From contig DATJNS010000506.1 in assembly GCA_035507915.1 (NCBI GenBank), forward strand, positions 1-8,204: a stretch of 8,204 bases of DNA, read 5' to 3'. Under the pieces are notes generated by a model. That model made no database searches. It was not told the DNA's origin and saw only the letters and a program-made list of their open reading frames with translations. Both the position numbers and the translations under genes were made by a program. The first letter of the stretch is position 1, and each line of letters opens with the position of its first letter. Below are positions 1 through 6,551 of the stretch, piece by piece. The stretch comes from JACQAI01 sp035507915. Lineage in GTDB: Bacteria; Pseudomonadota; Alphaproteobacteria; Elsterales; Elsteraceae.

Positions 1-2
1 TG

Positions 3-626
3 GCGGCGCTCGACCGTCGGCTATCACCGCGACGGCTCGCGGACGACGCGATGGACGCGCTCCACCGCGCGACCGATACCGCAAGAACGGATGGACCGAA
101 GATGATGATCGAGCTCGTCAAACGCAATCCGATCCCGGCCGTCTTGATCGCCGCCGGCATCGGCTGGGCAGTGTTCGACGCGGTGCTCGCTCCCGCGCGG
201 CCAGCCGCGGATCGGGAGCCCGAATCCCTGGGCGGTACCGATACCGCGTCCGAGGAGACCGTCGAGGCCGCGGCAGCCGATCTCCCGATGGCGACGACGA
301 TGGGCACGGAGCTGCGCGCCGTGAGCCAGGACAATCCGCTGGCCGTCAGCGCGCTCGGCCTCGTGCTGGGCGCCCTGCTCGGCGCGATGCTACCGGCGAC
401 GCGCCGCGAGCGCCGTTGGCAGCGCGCCTCCCAGGACTGGCTCGGCGATCAGGCCGAGGCGCTCGGCCAAGACGCGCTCGATATTGCCGAAGCCGCCGGC
501 CGCGCCGCCATCGAGGTCGTCCGCCAGGAGATCGCCGCGGCGACCGCGCAGCCGGGTGACGACGACGGCGCGTCGGACGGCGCGCATGGCCGCAACGGCA
601 CGCGCCGGCGCGCGCGGCGCAACTAA
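3..626 (+). CDS. DUF3618-type membrane protein, 5' truncated by window edge
   Basis: The frame is open to the left edge, and residues before the first Met (ALDRRLSPRRLADDA) already match the end of the DUF3618 N-terminal domain, so the gene starts upstream and the ATG at 51 is internal. About 207 residues are visible. After a short charged stretch come two hydrophobic segments likely to be membrane spans: NPIPAVLIAAGIGWAVFDAV (about visible residues 41-60) and LAVSALGLVLGALLGAMLP. Between them lies an acidic, Ala/Glu-rich linker. The C-terminus holds an amphipathic Ala/Glu-rich helix and a basic tail ending RRRARRN. DUF3618 proteins are common in alphaproteobacteria, often near YtxH-like or phage-holin-like membrane genes, and have no proven function; a stress or envelope role is a guess. 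The TAA stop (624-626) faces the convergent gene one base away. Confidence 0.8.
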   Translation, partial: AALDRRLSPRRLADDAMDALHRATDTARTDGPKMMIELVKRNPIPAVLIAAGIGWAVFDAVLAPARPAADREPESLGGTDTASEETVEAAAADLPMATTMGTELRAVSQDNPLAVSALGLVLGALLGAMLPATRRERRWQRASQDWLGDQAEALGQDALDIAEAAGRAAIEVVRQEIAAATAQPGDDDGASDGAHGRNGTRRRARRN

Positions 627-627
627 G

Positions 628-1818
628 CTACTTGCGTCGCTCCACGGGCACGATGCCCTCGGCGATCAGCGCGTCGATCTCGGCGGCGGAGAAGCCCGAT
701 TCGGCGAGCACGGCGCGGCTGTCGGCGCTGAACGGATGCGGCGCCTCGGCCTTGCGCGCCGGCGTGCGCGAGAACTTCATCGGCGTGCCGGTGCCGCGAT
801 AGGCGCCGTCCTCGACCACCATGCCGGTGTGGCGGGTATGCGCGTCCGCCACCACACTGGGGATGTCCTGCACCGGACCAGCCGGCACGCCCGCCGCCAG
901 CAGGCGGTCGGCGAGCGGCTCGGCGTCCTGCTCGGCGAGCAGCCGGGTGAGGATGCCGGTCAGCACCTCGCGGTTGGCGCGACGGTCCTGGTTGGTGCGG
1001 AAGCGCGCATCCTGGGCGAGCTCGGGCGCGCCGAGCTCGGCGGCGAGCCGGGCGAACTGCCGATCGTTGCCGACGGCGAGGAAGATCTGCTTGGTGCGCG
1101 TCGGAAACGCGTCGTAGGGCGTGATGTTGGGATGCGCGTTGCCGGTGATCACCGGCGGCTTGCCCGACATGAAGAAATTGGCGGCCTGCGGATGCAGCAA
1201 GCTGATCGCGGTGTCGTACAGGCTGACCTCGACATATTGGCCACGCCCCGAGGTCTGGCGCTCGTAGACCGCCATCAGGATGGCGATCGCGGCGCTCAAG
1301 CCGGTGCCGAGGTCGACCACGGGATTGCCGATGCGCGTCGGCCCCGACGTCGACGTGCCGTTGATGCTCATCAGCCCGGCCATCGCCTGGATCACCGCGT
1401 CGTAGCCCGGCATGCCGCCGCGCGGCCCGTCGGCGCCGAAGCCGCTGATCTTGCAGTGGATAAGGCGCGGGAAGCGCTCGGCGAGCACGGCGTGATAGCC
1501 GATGCCCCACTTCTCGAAGGTGCCGGTCTTGTAGTTCTCGACCAGCACGTCGGCGCGCTCGAGCAGGCGCAGCAGCACCGCGCGGCCCTTCGCCGCGCCG
1601 AGGTCGAGCGCCATCGCGCGCTTGTTGCGGTTGATGCCGACATAGTAGGACGCCACGCCGTCACGGAACGGCGGGCCCCAGTCGCGCACCTCGTCGCCCT
1701 GCGGCGGCTCGATCTTGATCACCTCGGCGCCGTGGTCGGACAGCGTCTGGGTGCAGAACGGGCCGCCCAGCACGCGCGTCAGGTCGATCACCCGGAGGCC
1801 GGCGAGCGCGCCCGTCAT
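628..1818 (-). CDS. Family III (CaiB/BaiF) CoA-transferase
   Basis: A 396-residue protein of the formyl-CoA transferase / CaiB / BaiF family, which moves CoA between carboxylic acids through an aspartyl-CoA thioester intermediate; it should be cytosolic. The N-terminus (GLRVIDLTRVLGGPFCTQTL, then GAEVIKIEPP near 31-39) is the usual CoA-binding start. The motif NPVVDLGTGLSAA puts an Asp at residue 169, the same number as the catalytic Asp of formyl-CoA transferase, and is followed by the family signature RQTSGRGQYVEVSLYD. Length is normal and no residue looks broken. The ATG at 1818 is supported by AAGGA seven bases upstream (1826-1830); the frame stays open far upstream but runs over the neighbouring beta-subunit gene. 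It is the last gene of a three-gene operon, 26 bases after the beta subunit. The acid substrate cannot be read from sequence. A succinyl-CoA-dependent role activating the acid handled by the cluster is inference. Confidence 0.93.
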   Translation of the reverse strand: MTGALAGLRVIDLTRVLGGPFCTQTLSDHGAEVIKIEPPQGDEVRDWGPPFRDGVASYYVGINRNKRAMALDLGAAKGRAVLLRLLERADVLVENYKTGTFEKWGIGYHAVLAERFPRLIHCKISGFGADGPRGGMPGYDAVIQAMAGLMSINGTSTSGPTRIGNPVVDLGTGLSAAIAILMAVYERQTSGRGQYVEVSLYDTAISLLHPQAANFFMSGKPPVITGNAHPNITPYDAFPTRTKQIFLAVGNDRQFARLAAELGAPELAQDARFRTNQDRRANREVLTGILTRLLAEQDAEPLADRLLAAGVPAGPVQDIPSVVADAHTRHTGMVVEDGAYRGTGTPMKFSRTPARKAEAPHPFSADSRAVLAESGFSAAEIDALIAEGIVPVERRK

Positions 1819-1844
1819 CCTCGTTTCCTTGCTGTTGCGCGTCG

Positions 1845-2585
1845 TCACGCCGCCGCGGCGAGCCGCGCGGCGAACTGCGGATAGGTCTCGGCGATCTCGC
1901 TGCCGACCGCGCGGATCTCGGCCAAGGTCGCGGCGTCGGGCACCGGCGTCGTCGGCACCGTGTCGGGTGCGTCGAAGGCGAAGCCGGTCTGGTCGCGCAC
2001 CTCCTCGAGCGTGTGGCCGGGATGCACGCTGCGCAGCGCGAAGCGATGGCGCGCGCGGTCGTAGTCGAACAGGCACAGGCTGGTGAGCAGCGCTGCCGGG
2101 CCACCCGGGCGATAGACCTCGGGCGGGCTCCAGCCGGGCGCGCTGACGAACTCGACCTTGGGGACGAAGACGCGGCGGCTGTGCTCCTCGCGGAACAGGA
2201 TCACGCGCGGCACCAGGAAATAGAGATAGGCCGAGCCGAACGAGCCGGGGAAGCGCACGGTCGAGCGAGGATAGCCGCCGGTGCCGACCAGGTTGATGTT
2301 GGCCTCGCCGTCGATCTGGCCGCCGCCCAGGAAGAACACGTCGATGCGGCCCTGGGCGGCGCAGTCGAACAGCTCGCGGCCGCCGTCGGTGAACGCGTTG
2401 TTGATGCGGCTGCCCAGGACGGTGACGCGCGTCGCGCCGGCCGAGCGGCGGCGCACCAGGAGCGCGGCCGAGCCGGGGATCGGCGAGGACGCGCCGACCG
2501 CGATGTGGCGCGCACCCTCGATCAGCCGCGCCAGGGTCGCGATCAGGAACGCCGGGCTGCGCGCATCGATCGGCGCGTCGGTCAT
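1845..2585 (-). CDS. Class I CoA-transferase-like beta subunit (GctB/IpdB-like), catalytic Glu missing
   Basis: A 246-residue protein of the family I CoA-transferase fold, resembling glutaconate CoA-transferase subunit B and the steroid-ring hydrolase subunit IpdB. Recognisable are the glycine-rich strand IAVGASSPIPG (28-38), the core motif GGGQIDGEANINLVG (87-101), RVFVPKVEFVSAPGW (138-152) and the late motif HPGHTLEEVRDQTGF (188-202). In true transferases a Glu (Glu54 in Acidaminococcus GctB, recalled) forms the CoA thioester in a V-E-S-G context; the matching stretch here is VTVLGSRIN, with Leu57 at that place. That argues against classical CoA transfer and for an IpdAB-like hydrolase or lyase activity. 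The ATG at 2585 overlaps the alpha-subunit stop by four bases (ATGA), there is no good Shine-Dalgarno, and translation is probably coupled. The partner is the alpha subunit just upstream. Confidence 0.88.
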   Translation of the reverse strand: MTDAPIDARSPAFLIATLARLIEGARHIAVGASSPIPGSAALLVRRRSAGATRVTVLGSRINNAFTDGGRELFDCAAQGRIDVFFLGGGQIDGEANINLVGTGGYPRSTVRFPGSFGSAYLYFLVPRVILFREEHSRRVFVPKVEFVSAPGWSPPEVYRPGGPAALLTSLCLFDYDRARHRFALRSVHPGHTLEEVRDQTGFAFDAPDTVPTTPVPDAATLAEIRAVGSEIAETYPQFAARLAAAA

Positions 2586-3415
2586 TCGGCGGCGGCGCGC
2601 CGCGGCGGCGCGGCAAGCCACGCGGCGAGCCAGGCCGCGAAGCCGGCGTCGGTCGCCGCGGCGGTGACGTAGCGGCGCTGCTCCTCGAGATCGGTGTCGT
2701 AATGATCGACCAGACCGATCGGCCAGGCGCCGCGCTCGGCGACCGCGACGCCGTCGACATAGAGCGACGGCAGCACGCCGGCGGCGGTGCGTTCGTCGGC
2801 CAGAAGACTGCCGTCGACGATGCGCTCGACCGTGACGACGCTGCGCTTGGCGGCGTGCGCCATGGTGACGAGCTCGCGTCGGCGGCCGACCCACACGTTG
2901 CCCTCGCGATCGGCCAGCGGCGCGTGGAACAGCGCGACGTCGGGCTTGAGCGCCGGCAGGAGCACGATCGGGTCCTTCGCGTCGGCGAACGGGTTGTCGA
3001 TCACGCGCCAGTCGGCGCGGTGGCGCGCGACGTCGCTGCCGATCAAGCCGCGCAGCGGGATGAAGGGCAGGCCCTTCTCGGACGCCTGCAGCGCGGCGTG
3101 GATCGCCGGGCAGGTCGAATCCTTGAGCGCCAGGGTGCCGGCCTTGACGGCAGCAACGAAGCGCGGCGCCGGCCCGAGCTCGCCCATGGTGACGGCGGCG
3201 GTCTCGATCGCGACGACGCAGCCGGCGCCGATCAGCACGTCGGCCTGCAGGCCGCTGGCCGGCACGGTGACGAGCGTGAGGTTGCGGGCACCGCGGCGCA
3301 CCAGGGCGCGCGTCGCCGTCACGGCGACGCCGGCGTAATCGGGCGGGATCGCGATGGTGGCCCCGTCGCCGATCTCGGCGGCCAGGGCGTCGACGTCGGG
3401 CAGGATGCGCGACAC
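2582..3415 (-). CDS. Class I CoA-transferase-like alpha subunit (GctA/IpdA-like)
   Basis: A 277-residue partner of the beta subunit and the first gene of the minus-strand operon. Family features are the N-terminal GDGATIAIPP (17-25), the Rossmann-like run ARNLTLVTVPASG (43-55), GLPFIPLRGLIGSD (115-128), the DVALFHAPLADREGNVWVG stretch (159-177; usual form HAxxaDxxGN) and the RSVVTVERIVD segment (191-201). I chose the GTG at 3413-3415 because GGAGGAGG (3423-3430) lies seven bases upstream and conserved sequence begins there. The ATGs at 3451 and 3475 would add Gly/Pro-rich tails that cover this Shine-Dalgarno. In IpdA a Glu in an E-M-D-E-G context is catalytic (recalled); the equivalent here reads KDSTCP (98-103), so that Glu also seems absent, though the alignment is less certain there. 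The C-terminus is Ala/Trp-rich and basic. An oligomer of alpha and beta chains is expected; the substrate is unknown. Confidence 0.88.
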   Translation of the reverse strand: MSRILPDVDALAAEIGDGATIAIPPDYAGVAVTATRALVRRGARNLTLVTVPASGLQADVLIGAGCVVAIETAAVTMGELGPAPRFVAAVKAGTLALKDSTCPAIHAALQASEKGLPFIPLRGLIGSDVARHRADWRVIDNPFADAKDPIVLLPALKPDVALFHAPLADREGNVWVGRRRELVTMAHAAKRSVVTVERIVDGSLLADERTAAGVLPSLYVDGVAVAERGAWPIGLVDHYDTDLEEQRRYVTAAATDAGFAAWLAAWLAAPPRRAAAE

Positions 3416-3528
3416 GGGCGGTCCTCCTCCTGGAACCTCGGCCTCAGGCATAGTACGAACTGACCCTCCGGGCAATCCGCCCGCGGTGCGCGGCGGGCGC
3501 AGCGGGATCGAGCGGAAGGAACATGGTC
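3416..3528. promoter_or_regulatory. Divergent intergenic region between the two catabolic operons
   Basis: These 113 bases separate the GTG of the leftward operon from the ATG of the rightward operon, so both promoters and any shared operator should lie here. The only AT-rich island is around 3450-3459 (ATAGTACGAA). On the minus strand this gives a -10-like TACTAT, but the nearest TTG-type -35 (3470-3475) is only 14 bases away, too close for a standard sigma-70 promoter. No long palindromic operator was found. The promoter role is inferred from gene layout. Confidence 0.5.
3423..3430 (-). promoter_or_regulatory. Strong Shine-Dalgarno that decides a GTG start
   Basis: On the minus strand this reads GGAGGAGG, seven bases before the GTG at 3415. 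It is among the best ribosome-binding sites in the window and fixes the start of the alpha-subunit gene at GTG rather than at the upstream ATGs. Confidence 0.85.
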
Positions 3529-4236
3529 ATGCCGAGGCATTTCGGGATCCTGATCCCGTCCACCAACACGACCTGCGAGATCGAGTTCTGCCGCCTGGCG
3601 CCGGACCTCCAGGTGCACACGGCGCGCCTCGGCAAGGACGGCACGACGCCGTTCTCGCCGAGCCTCGACGCCGACGTGGCCTATCAGGCGAAATTGCTCG
3701 GCCACGCGCGGGTGGAGGTGATCGCGCTGGCCCAGACCTCGGCCAGCCTGTTCGCCGACGACTACGACGCCGTGACGGTGAAGCGCATGACCGAGGCGTC
3801 GGGCGTGCCGTCCTTGACCTCGGCGCAGGCCATCGGTCGGGCGCTGCGCGCGCTGGGCGCGTCGCGCATCGCCATCGCGACGCCCTATTGGCCGGAGGTC
3901 ATCGCGCGGGCCAAGCGCTACTACGAGACCAACTACGGGATGACCGTCGTCGCCGCGGAAAGCCTCGGCGCGACCGACTCCTACGCCATCGGCAAGATGG
4001 ACGCGGGCATCGCGCAGGCGGCGCTCGGCCGCGTCGATCGCCCGGACGTCGAGGTGCTGGTGGTGCCCGGCGGCAACTTCCCGACCCAGGATCAGATCGG
4101 GCCGTGGGAGCAGCGGTTCGGCAAGCCGGTGATCACCACCAACCAGGCGGCGCTGTGGGCGGTGCTGCGCGCGATGCGGATCGACACGCCGCTCCCCGGC
4201 TGGGGGCGGCTCTTGGCGCAGATGCCGGCCGGCTGA
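3529..4236 (+). CDS. Asp/Glu racemase superfamily protein, maleate isomerase / arylmalonate decarboxylase-like, lacking both catalytic Cys
   Basis: A 235-residue cytosolic protein of the aspartate/glutamate racemase fold, nearest to maleate cis-trans isomerase and arylmalonate decarboxylase. It begins FGILIPSTNTTCEIE, the family's substrate-binding loop (Asn13), has ATPYWPEV near 117-124 (the Tyr seen in maleate isomerases), and ends with GKPVITTNQAALWAVLR (198-214), the usual second-half motif. Family enzymes use Cys near residue 75 and/or near 190. Here the first site reads ALAQTSAS with Gln69, and the second reads VVPGGNFPT with Pro180-Gly181. The only cysteines are Cys16 and Cys21, in the N-terminal loop. 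Start: the ATG at 3529 sits eight bases after AAGGA, while the in-frame ATG at 3523 is only two bases after it. It leads the rightward operon, 14 bases before the next gene. The fold assignment is firm, the reaction unknown. Confidence 0.85.
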   Translation: MPRHFGILIPSTNTTCEIEFCRLAPDLQVHTARLGKDGTTPFSPSLDADVAYQAKLLGHARVEVIALAQTSASLFADDYDAVTVKRMTEASGVPSLTSAQAIGRALRALGASRIAIATPYWPEVIARAKRYYETNYGMTVVAAESLGATDSYAIGKMDAGIAQAALGRVDRPDVEVLVVPGGNFPTQDQIGPWEQRFGKPVITTNQAALWAVLRAMRIDTPLPGWGRLLAQMPAG

Positions 4237-4250
4237 GGCGCGCAACCGCC

Positions 4251-4721
4251 ATGACGGACGCTCCCGGTAAGGACCTCACGGCCGACGAAGCGCGCGAACT
4301 GCGCCGGCTCGCCGGCTTCATGGTGCCGGCCAGCGCCGAATACGGCGTGCCGGGCGCAGACGACGACGCGATCTTCGCCGACATCATGCGGTCGCTCGGT
4401 CGCGACCGGAACGCCGTCCGCGCCGCGCTCGCGGAGCTGCGCGCCGTCGCGGGCGGCGACTTCGTCGGCCTGGACGAGGCGACAGCCGCGGCCGCGGCAA
4501 CGACCTTGCTCGGGCGCGAAGACCCCGTGGTGACGGCATTGGGACGCGCCGTGCTGCAGTGCTACTACCGCGACGACCGCGTGTTTCGCGCGCTCGGCCG
4601 CGAGCCGCGGGCGCCCTACCCCAAGGGCCATGCGCTGGAGCCGGGCGACTGGTCGCTGCTCGACGCGGTGCGCGGCCGGCCGCGCATGTGGCGCAACCTC
4701 GACGGCGGGACGACGCGATGA
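4251..4721 (+). CDS. Gluconate 2-dehydrogenase subunit 3-like small subunit (partner of GMC oxidoreductase)
   Basis: A 156-residue protein with the look of the gluconate 2-dehydrogenase subunit 3 family, the small gamma subunit that pairs with FAD-containing GMC large subunits. Visible features are the N-terminal helix ARELRRLAGFMVPASAEYG, the acidic GADDDAIFADIM, and the C-terminal block VLQCYYRDDRVFRALG, followed by APYPKGHALEPGDWSLLDAVRGRPRMWR. The next gene, with a four-base ATGA overlap, is such a GMC protein, which supports the call. Classical gamma subunits of membrane dehydrogenases carry a Tat signal. This one has no hydrophobic signal segment and no twin-Arg motif in the right setting, so the complex is predicted to stay in the cytoplasm. 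The family assignment rests on pattern memory and context; that this is a real gene is nearly certain. Confidence 0.8.
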   Translation: MTDAPGKDLTADEARELRRLAGFMVPASAEYGVPGADDDAIFADIMRSLGRDRNAVRAALAELRAVAGGDFVGLDEATAAAAATTLLGREDPVVTALGRAVLQCYYRDDRVFRALGREPRAPYPKGHALEPGDWSLLDAVRGRPRMWRNLDGGTTR

Positions 4722-6346
4722 CCGCCAGCCCCGACTCGGTCCGTCCCAGCGACGAGATCGTCGACGTGCTGATCATCGGCGCCGGCGCCTCCGGCGCCAC
4801 GGTGGCGTGGAGCCTGGCCGACACGCGCATGCGCATCCTGTGCCTCGAGCAGGGCGACTGGACCAAACCCGGCGACTTCCCGACCAACGGCCGCGACTGG
4901 GAGGCGCGCCGCTACGGCGATTTCGATCTCAGCCCGAACCGTCGCGGACGCGACACCGACTACCCGATCAACGACGACAACTCGCCGATGAAGATCGCCA
5001 ACTTCAACGGCGTCGGCGGCGGCACGATCATGTTCACGGCGCACTATCCGCGCATGCATCCGTCCGACTTCCGCGTGCGCAGCCTGGACGGCGTCGCCGA
5101 CGACTGGCCGATCGACTACTGGACCCTGGAGCCGTATTTCGCCGAGAACGACCGCATGACCGGCGTCGCCGGTCTCGCCGGCGATCCCGCCTACCCGGCG
5201 CACGAGCCCACCATGCCGCCGGTGCCGCTCGGGCGAACCGGCACGCGCTACGCGCAGGCGATGAACCGGCTGGGTTGGCACTGGTGGCCGTCCGACATCG
5301 CGATCGCGACGACGGAGTACGACGGGCGCGCCAAGTGCATCAATCTCGGCCACTGCACGCCGGGCTGCGCCCAGGGCGCCAAGGCGAGTGTCGACATCAC
5401 CTACTGGCCGCATGCGTTGCGCGCCGGGGTGGAGCTGCGCACGCGCTGCCGGGTGCGCGAGATCACGATCAACGAGCACGGCATGGCATCCGGCGTCGTC
5501 TATTACGACGCGAACGGCATCGAGCGGTTCCAGCCGGCGGAGGTCGTGATCCTGGCCGCGAACGGCATCGGCACGCCGCGCCTGCTGCTGAATTCCGCCT
5601 CGGCGCGCTTCCCCCAGGGGCTCGCCAACTCGTCCGGCCTGGTCGGCCGGAACCTGATGCTGCATCCGTGGCCGCAGGTGTTCGGCTACGTCGAGGACGA
5701 GCTCGACGGCGACCGCGCACCGCAGACCGTGATGTGGAGCAAGGAGTTCTACGAGACCGACCGCGCGCGCGGCTTCGTGCGCGGCTACACGCTGCAGTTC
5801 AGCCGCGGCACCGGCCCAGCCAACGAGGCGATCACCAGCATGGCGGCTGGCCGGTTGCCGTGGGGCAAGGACCATCACCGCGTCTTCCGCTCCCTGCTCT
5901 ACCATCGCATGCAGATCGGCATCGCCTGCGAGGACCTGCCGGAGGCGCACAACCGCGTCACGCTCGATCCGGTCCTGAAGGACGGCAACGGCATCCCGGC
6001 GCCGCGCGTCGACTACACGATGAGCGAGAACACGCGGGCCATGATGGAGCACGGCATCGCGCGCGCGTCCGAGATCCTGACGGCGGCCGGCGCGACGAAC
6101 ATCTCGTGCTCGCGCACCCTCTTGAATCCGCCGGGCCACCTGCTCGGCACCGCGCGCATGGGCACGGACCCCGAACGCGCCGTGGTGAATGCGTGGGGAC
6201 GCTGTCACGACGTCAAGAACCTCTTCATCGTCGACGGCAGCATCTGGGTCACCTCGGGCGGCGTGAACCCGACCTCGACCATCCAGGCGCTGGCGCTCTA
6301 CATCGCCGACTGCATCAAGCAGCGCCTGGCGACCTTGTTCGACTGA
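4718..6346 (+). CDS. GMC-family FAD-dependent oxidoreductase with Fe-S-type Cys motif
   Basis: A 542-residue flavoenzyme of the glucose-methanol-choline family, expected to oxidise an alcohol group. In order it has the FAD-binding VLIIGAGASGATVAWSL (18-34), LCLEQGDW (41-48), the glycine-rich NGVGGGTIMF (98-106) with DWPIDYWTLEPYF (129-141), ILAANGIGTPRLLLNS (278-293), and the C-terminal active-site region GHLLGTARMG (473-482; His474 probable catalytic base) and NLFIVDGSIWVTSGGVNPTSTIQALA (501-526; Asn517 second active-site position). Cys207, Cys213 and Cys217 form C-x5-C-x3-C, the spacing I recall for the [3Fe-4S] ligands of the FAD-glucose dehydrogenase alpha subunit, so electrons may leave through an iron-sulfur cluster rather than to oxygen. 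The ATG at 4718 overlaps the small-subunit stop. No signal peptide and no cytochrome c gene are seen here. Sugar, polyol or hydroxy-acid substrates are all possible. Confidence 0.92.
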   Translation: MTASPDSVRPSDEIVDVLIIGAGASGATVAWSLADTRMRILCLEQGDWTKPGDFPTNGRDWEARRYGDFDLSPNRRGRDTDYPINDDNSPMKIANFNGVGGGTIMFTAHYPRMHPSDFRVRSLDGVADDWPIDYWTLEPYFAENDRMTGVAGLAGDPAYPAHEPTMPPVPLGRTGTRYAQAMNRLGWHWWPSDIAIATTEYDGRAKCINLGHCTPGCAQGAKASVDITYWPHALRAGVELRTRCRVREITINEHGMASGVVYYDANGIERFQPAEVVILAANGIGTPRLLLNSASARFPQGLANSSGLVGRNLMLHPWPQVFGYVEDELDGDRAPQTVMWSKEFYETDRARGFVRGYTLQFSRGTGPANEAITSMAAGRLPWGKDHHRVFRSLLYHRMQIGIACEDLPEAHNRVTLDPVLKDGNGIPAPRVDYTMSENTRAMMEHGIARASEILTAAGATNISCSRTLLNPPGHLLGTARMGTDPERAVVNAWGRCHDVKNLFIVDGSIWVTSGGVNPTSTIQALALYIADCIKQRLATLFD

Positions 6347-6405
6347 GCGGCGCCACCGCATCCGGCGCACCTGCGAAGAATGCATTCGGCCGCTAGTGCA
6401 ATCTG

Positions 6406-6425
6406 TCCGCCAGCTGTCTGGCGGA
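6406..6425. repeat. Perfect 8-bp hairpin downstream of GMC gene
   Basis: TCCGCCAG and CTGGCGGA flank a four-base CTGT loop, 59 bases after the GMC stop codon. It is GC-rich and could stop or stabilise the rightward operon transcript, but no T-run follows on either strand, so it is not a standard Rho-independent terminator. An operator or a repeat-family stem is equally possible. Confidence 0.55.
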
Positions 6426-6532
6426 AGCAGAACGCTTCACACTGAATTGATTCAAATTTTTCAAGCGCTACAATCCTTAGGGACTCATAGATTCCCCAGA
6501 TACTCGCGGACCCTGGTATCCGGCCGCCAAAC
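6426..6532. other. AT-richer non-coding spacer between the catabolic operon and the IS
   Basis: This stretch is clearly richer in A and T than the operon before it. I see no convincing gene. It holds a palindrome TGAATTGATTCA (6443-6454) and an imperfect inverted repeat built from GATAC (6499-6503) and GTATC (6516-6520). The latter recalls intergenic palindromic repeats of proteobacteria that contain a GGTATCC arm. The insertion sequence starts 12 bases after this structure. Confidence 0.4.
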
Positions 6533-6551
6533 CTTTCAATTACCCACAATT
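6533..6551 (+). repeat. IS terminal inverted repeat, transposase-stop side
   Basis: The sequence is CTTTCAATTACCCACAATT. It pairs with the complement of 8045-8063 with one mismatch, at position 17. The transposase stop codon (TGA, complement of 6536-6538) lies inside it, as I recall for the inside end of IS50. Confidence 0.92.

Noticed and set aside
484..1884. Long plus-strand open frame (466 codons) opposite the CoA-transferase
   Set aside because: It is an antisense frame in GC-rich DNA. It is rich in Arg/Ala/His with no family motif, while the minus strand encodes a clear family III CoA-transferase.
1819..2760. Upstream in-frame extension of the CoA-transferase (would start at 2760)
   Set aside because: The extension runs out of frame across the beta-subunit gene and has low-complexity Arg/Pro content. 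The ATG at 1818 has a good Shine-Dalgarno and matches the family N-terminus.
2702..3463. Plus-strand open frame opposite the alpha subunit
   Set aside because: It has no recognisable motif and an antisense-type composition. The minus strand has conserved CoA-transferase motifs and a strong ribosome-binding site.
3450..3475. Minus-strand TTGCCC / TACTAT as a sigma-70 promoter for the CoA operon
   Set aside because: The spacer is only 14 bases, too short for a normal sigma-70 promoter.
4616..6396. Long open frames on both strands overlapping the GMC gene (589 and 588 codons)
   Set aside because: Both are Arg/Ala/His-rich shadows of a well-supported GMC oxidoreductase, a usual effect of high-GC coding DNA.
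6406..6425. Rho-independent terminator
   Set aside because: The stem is perfect but no T-run follows on either strand, so it was listed as an inverted repeat.
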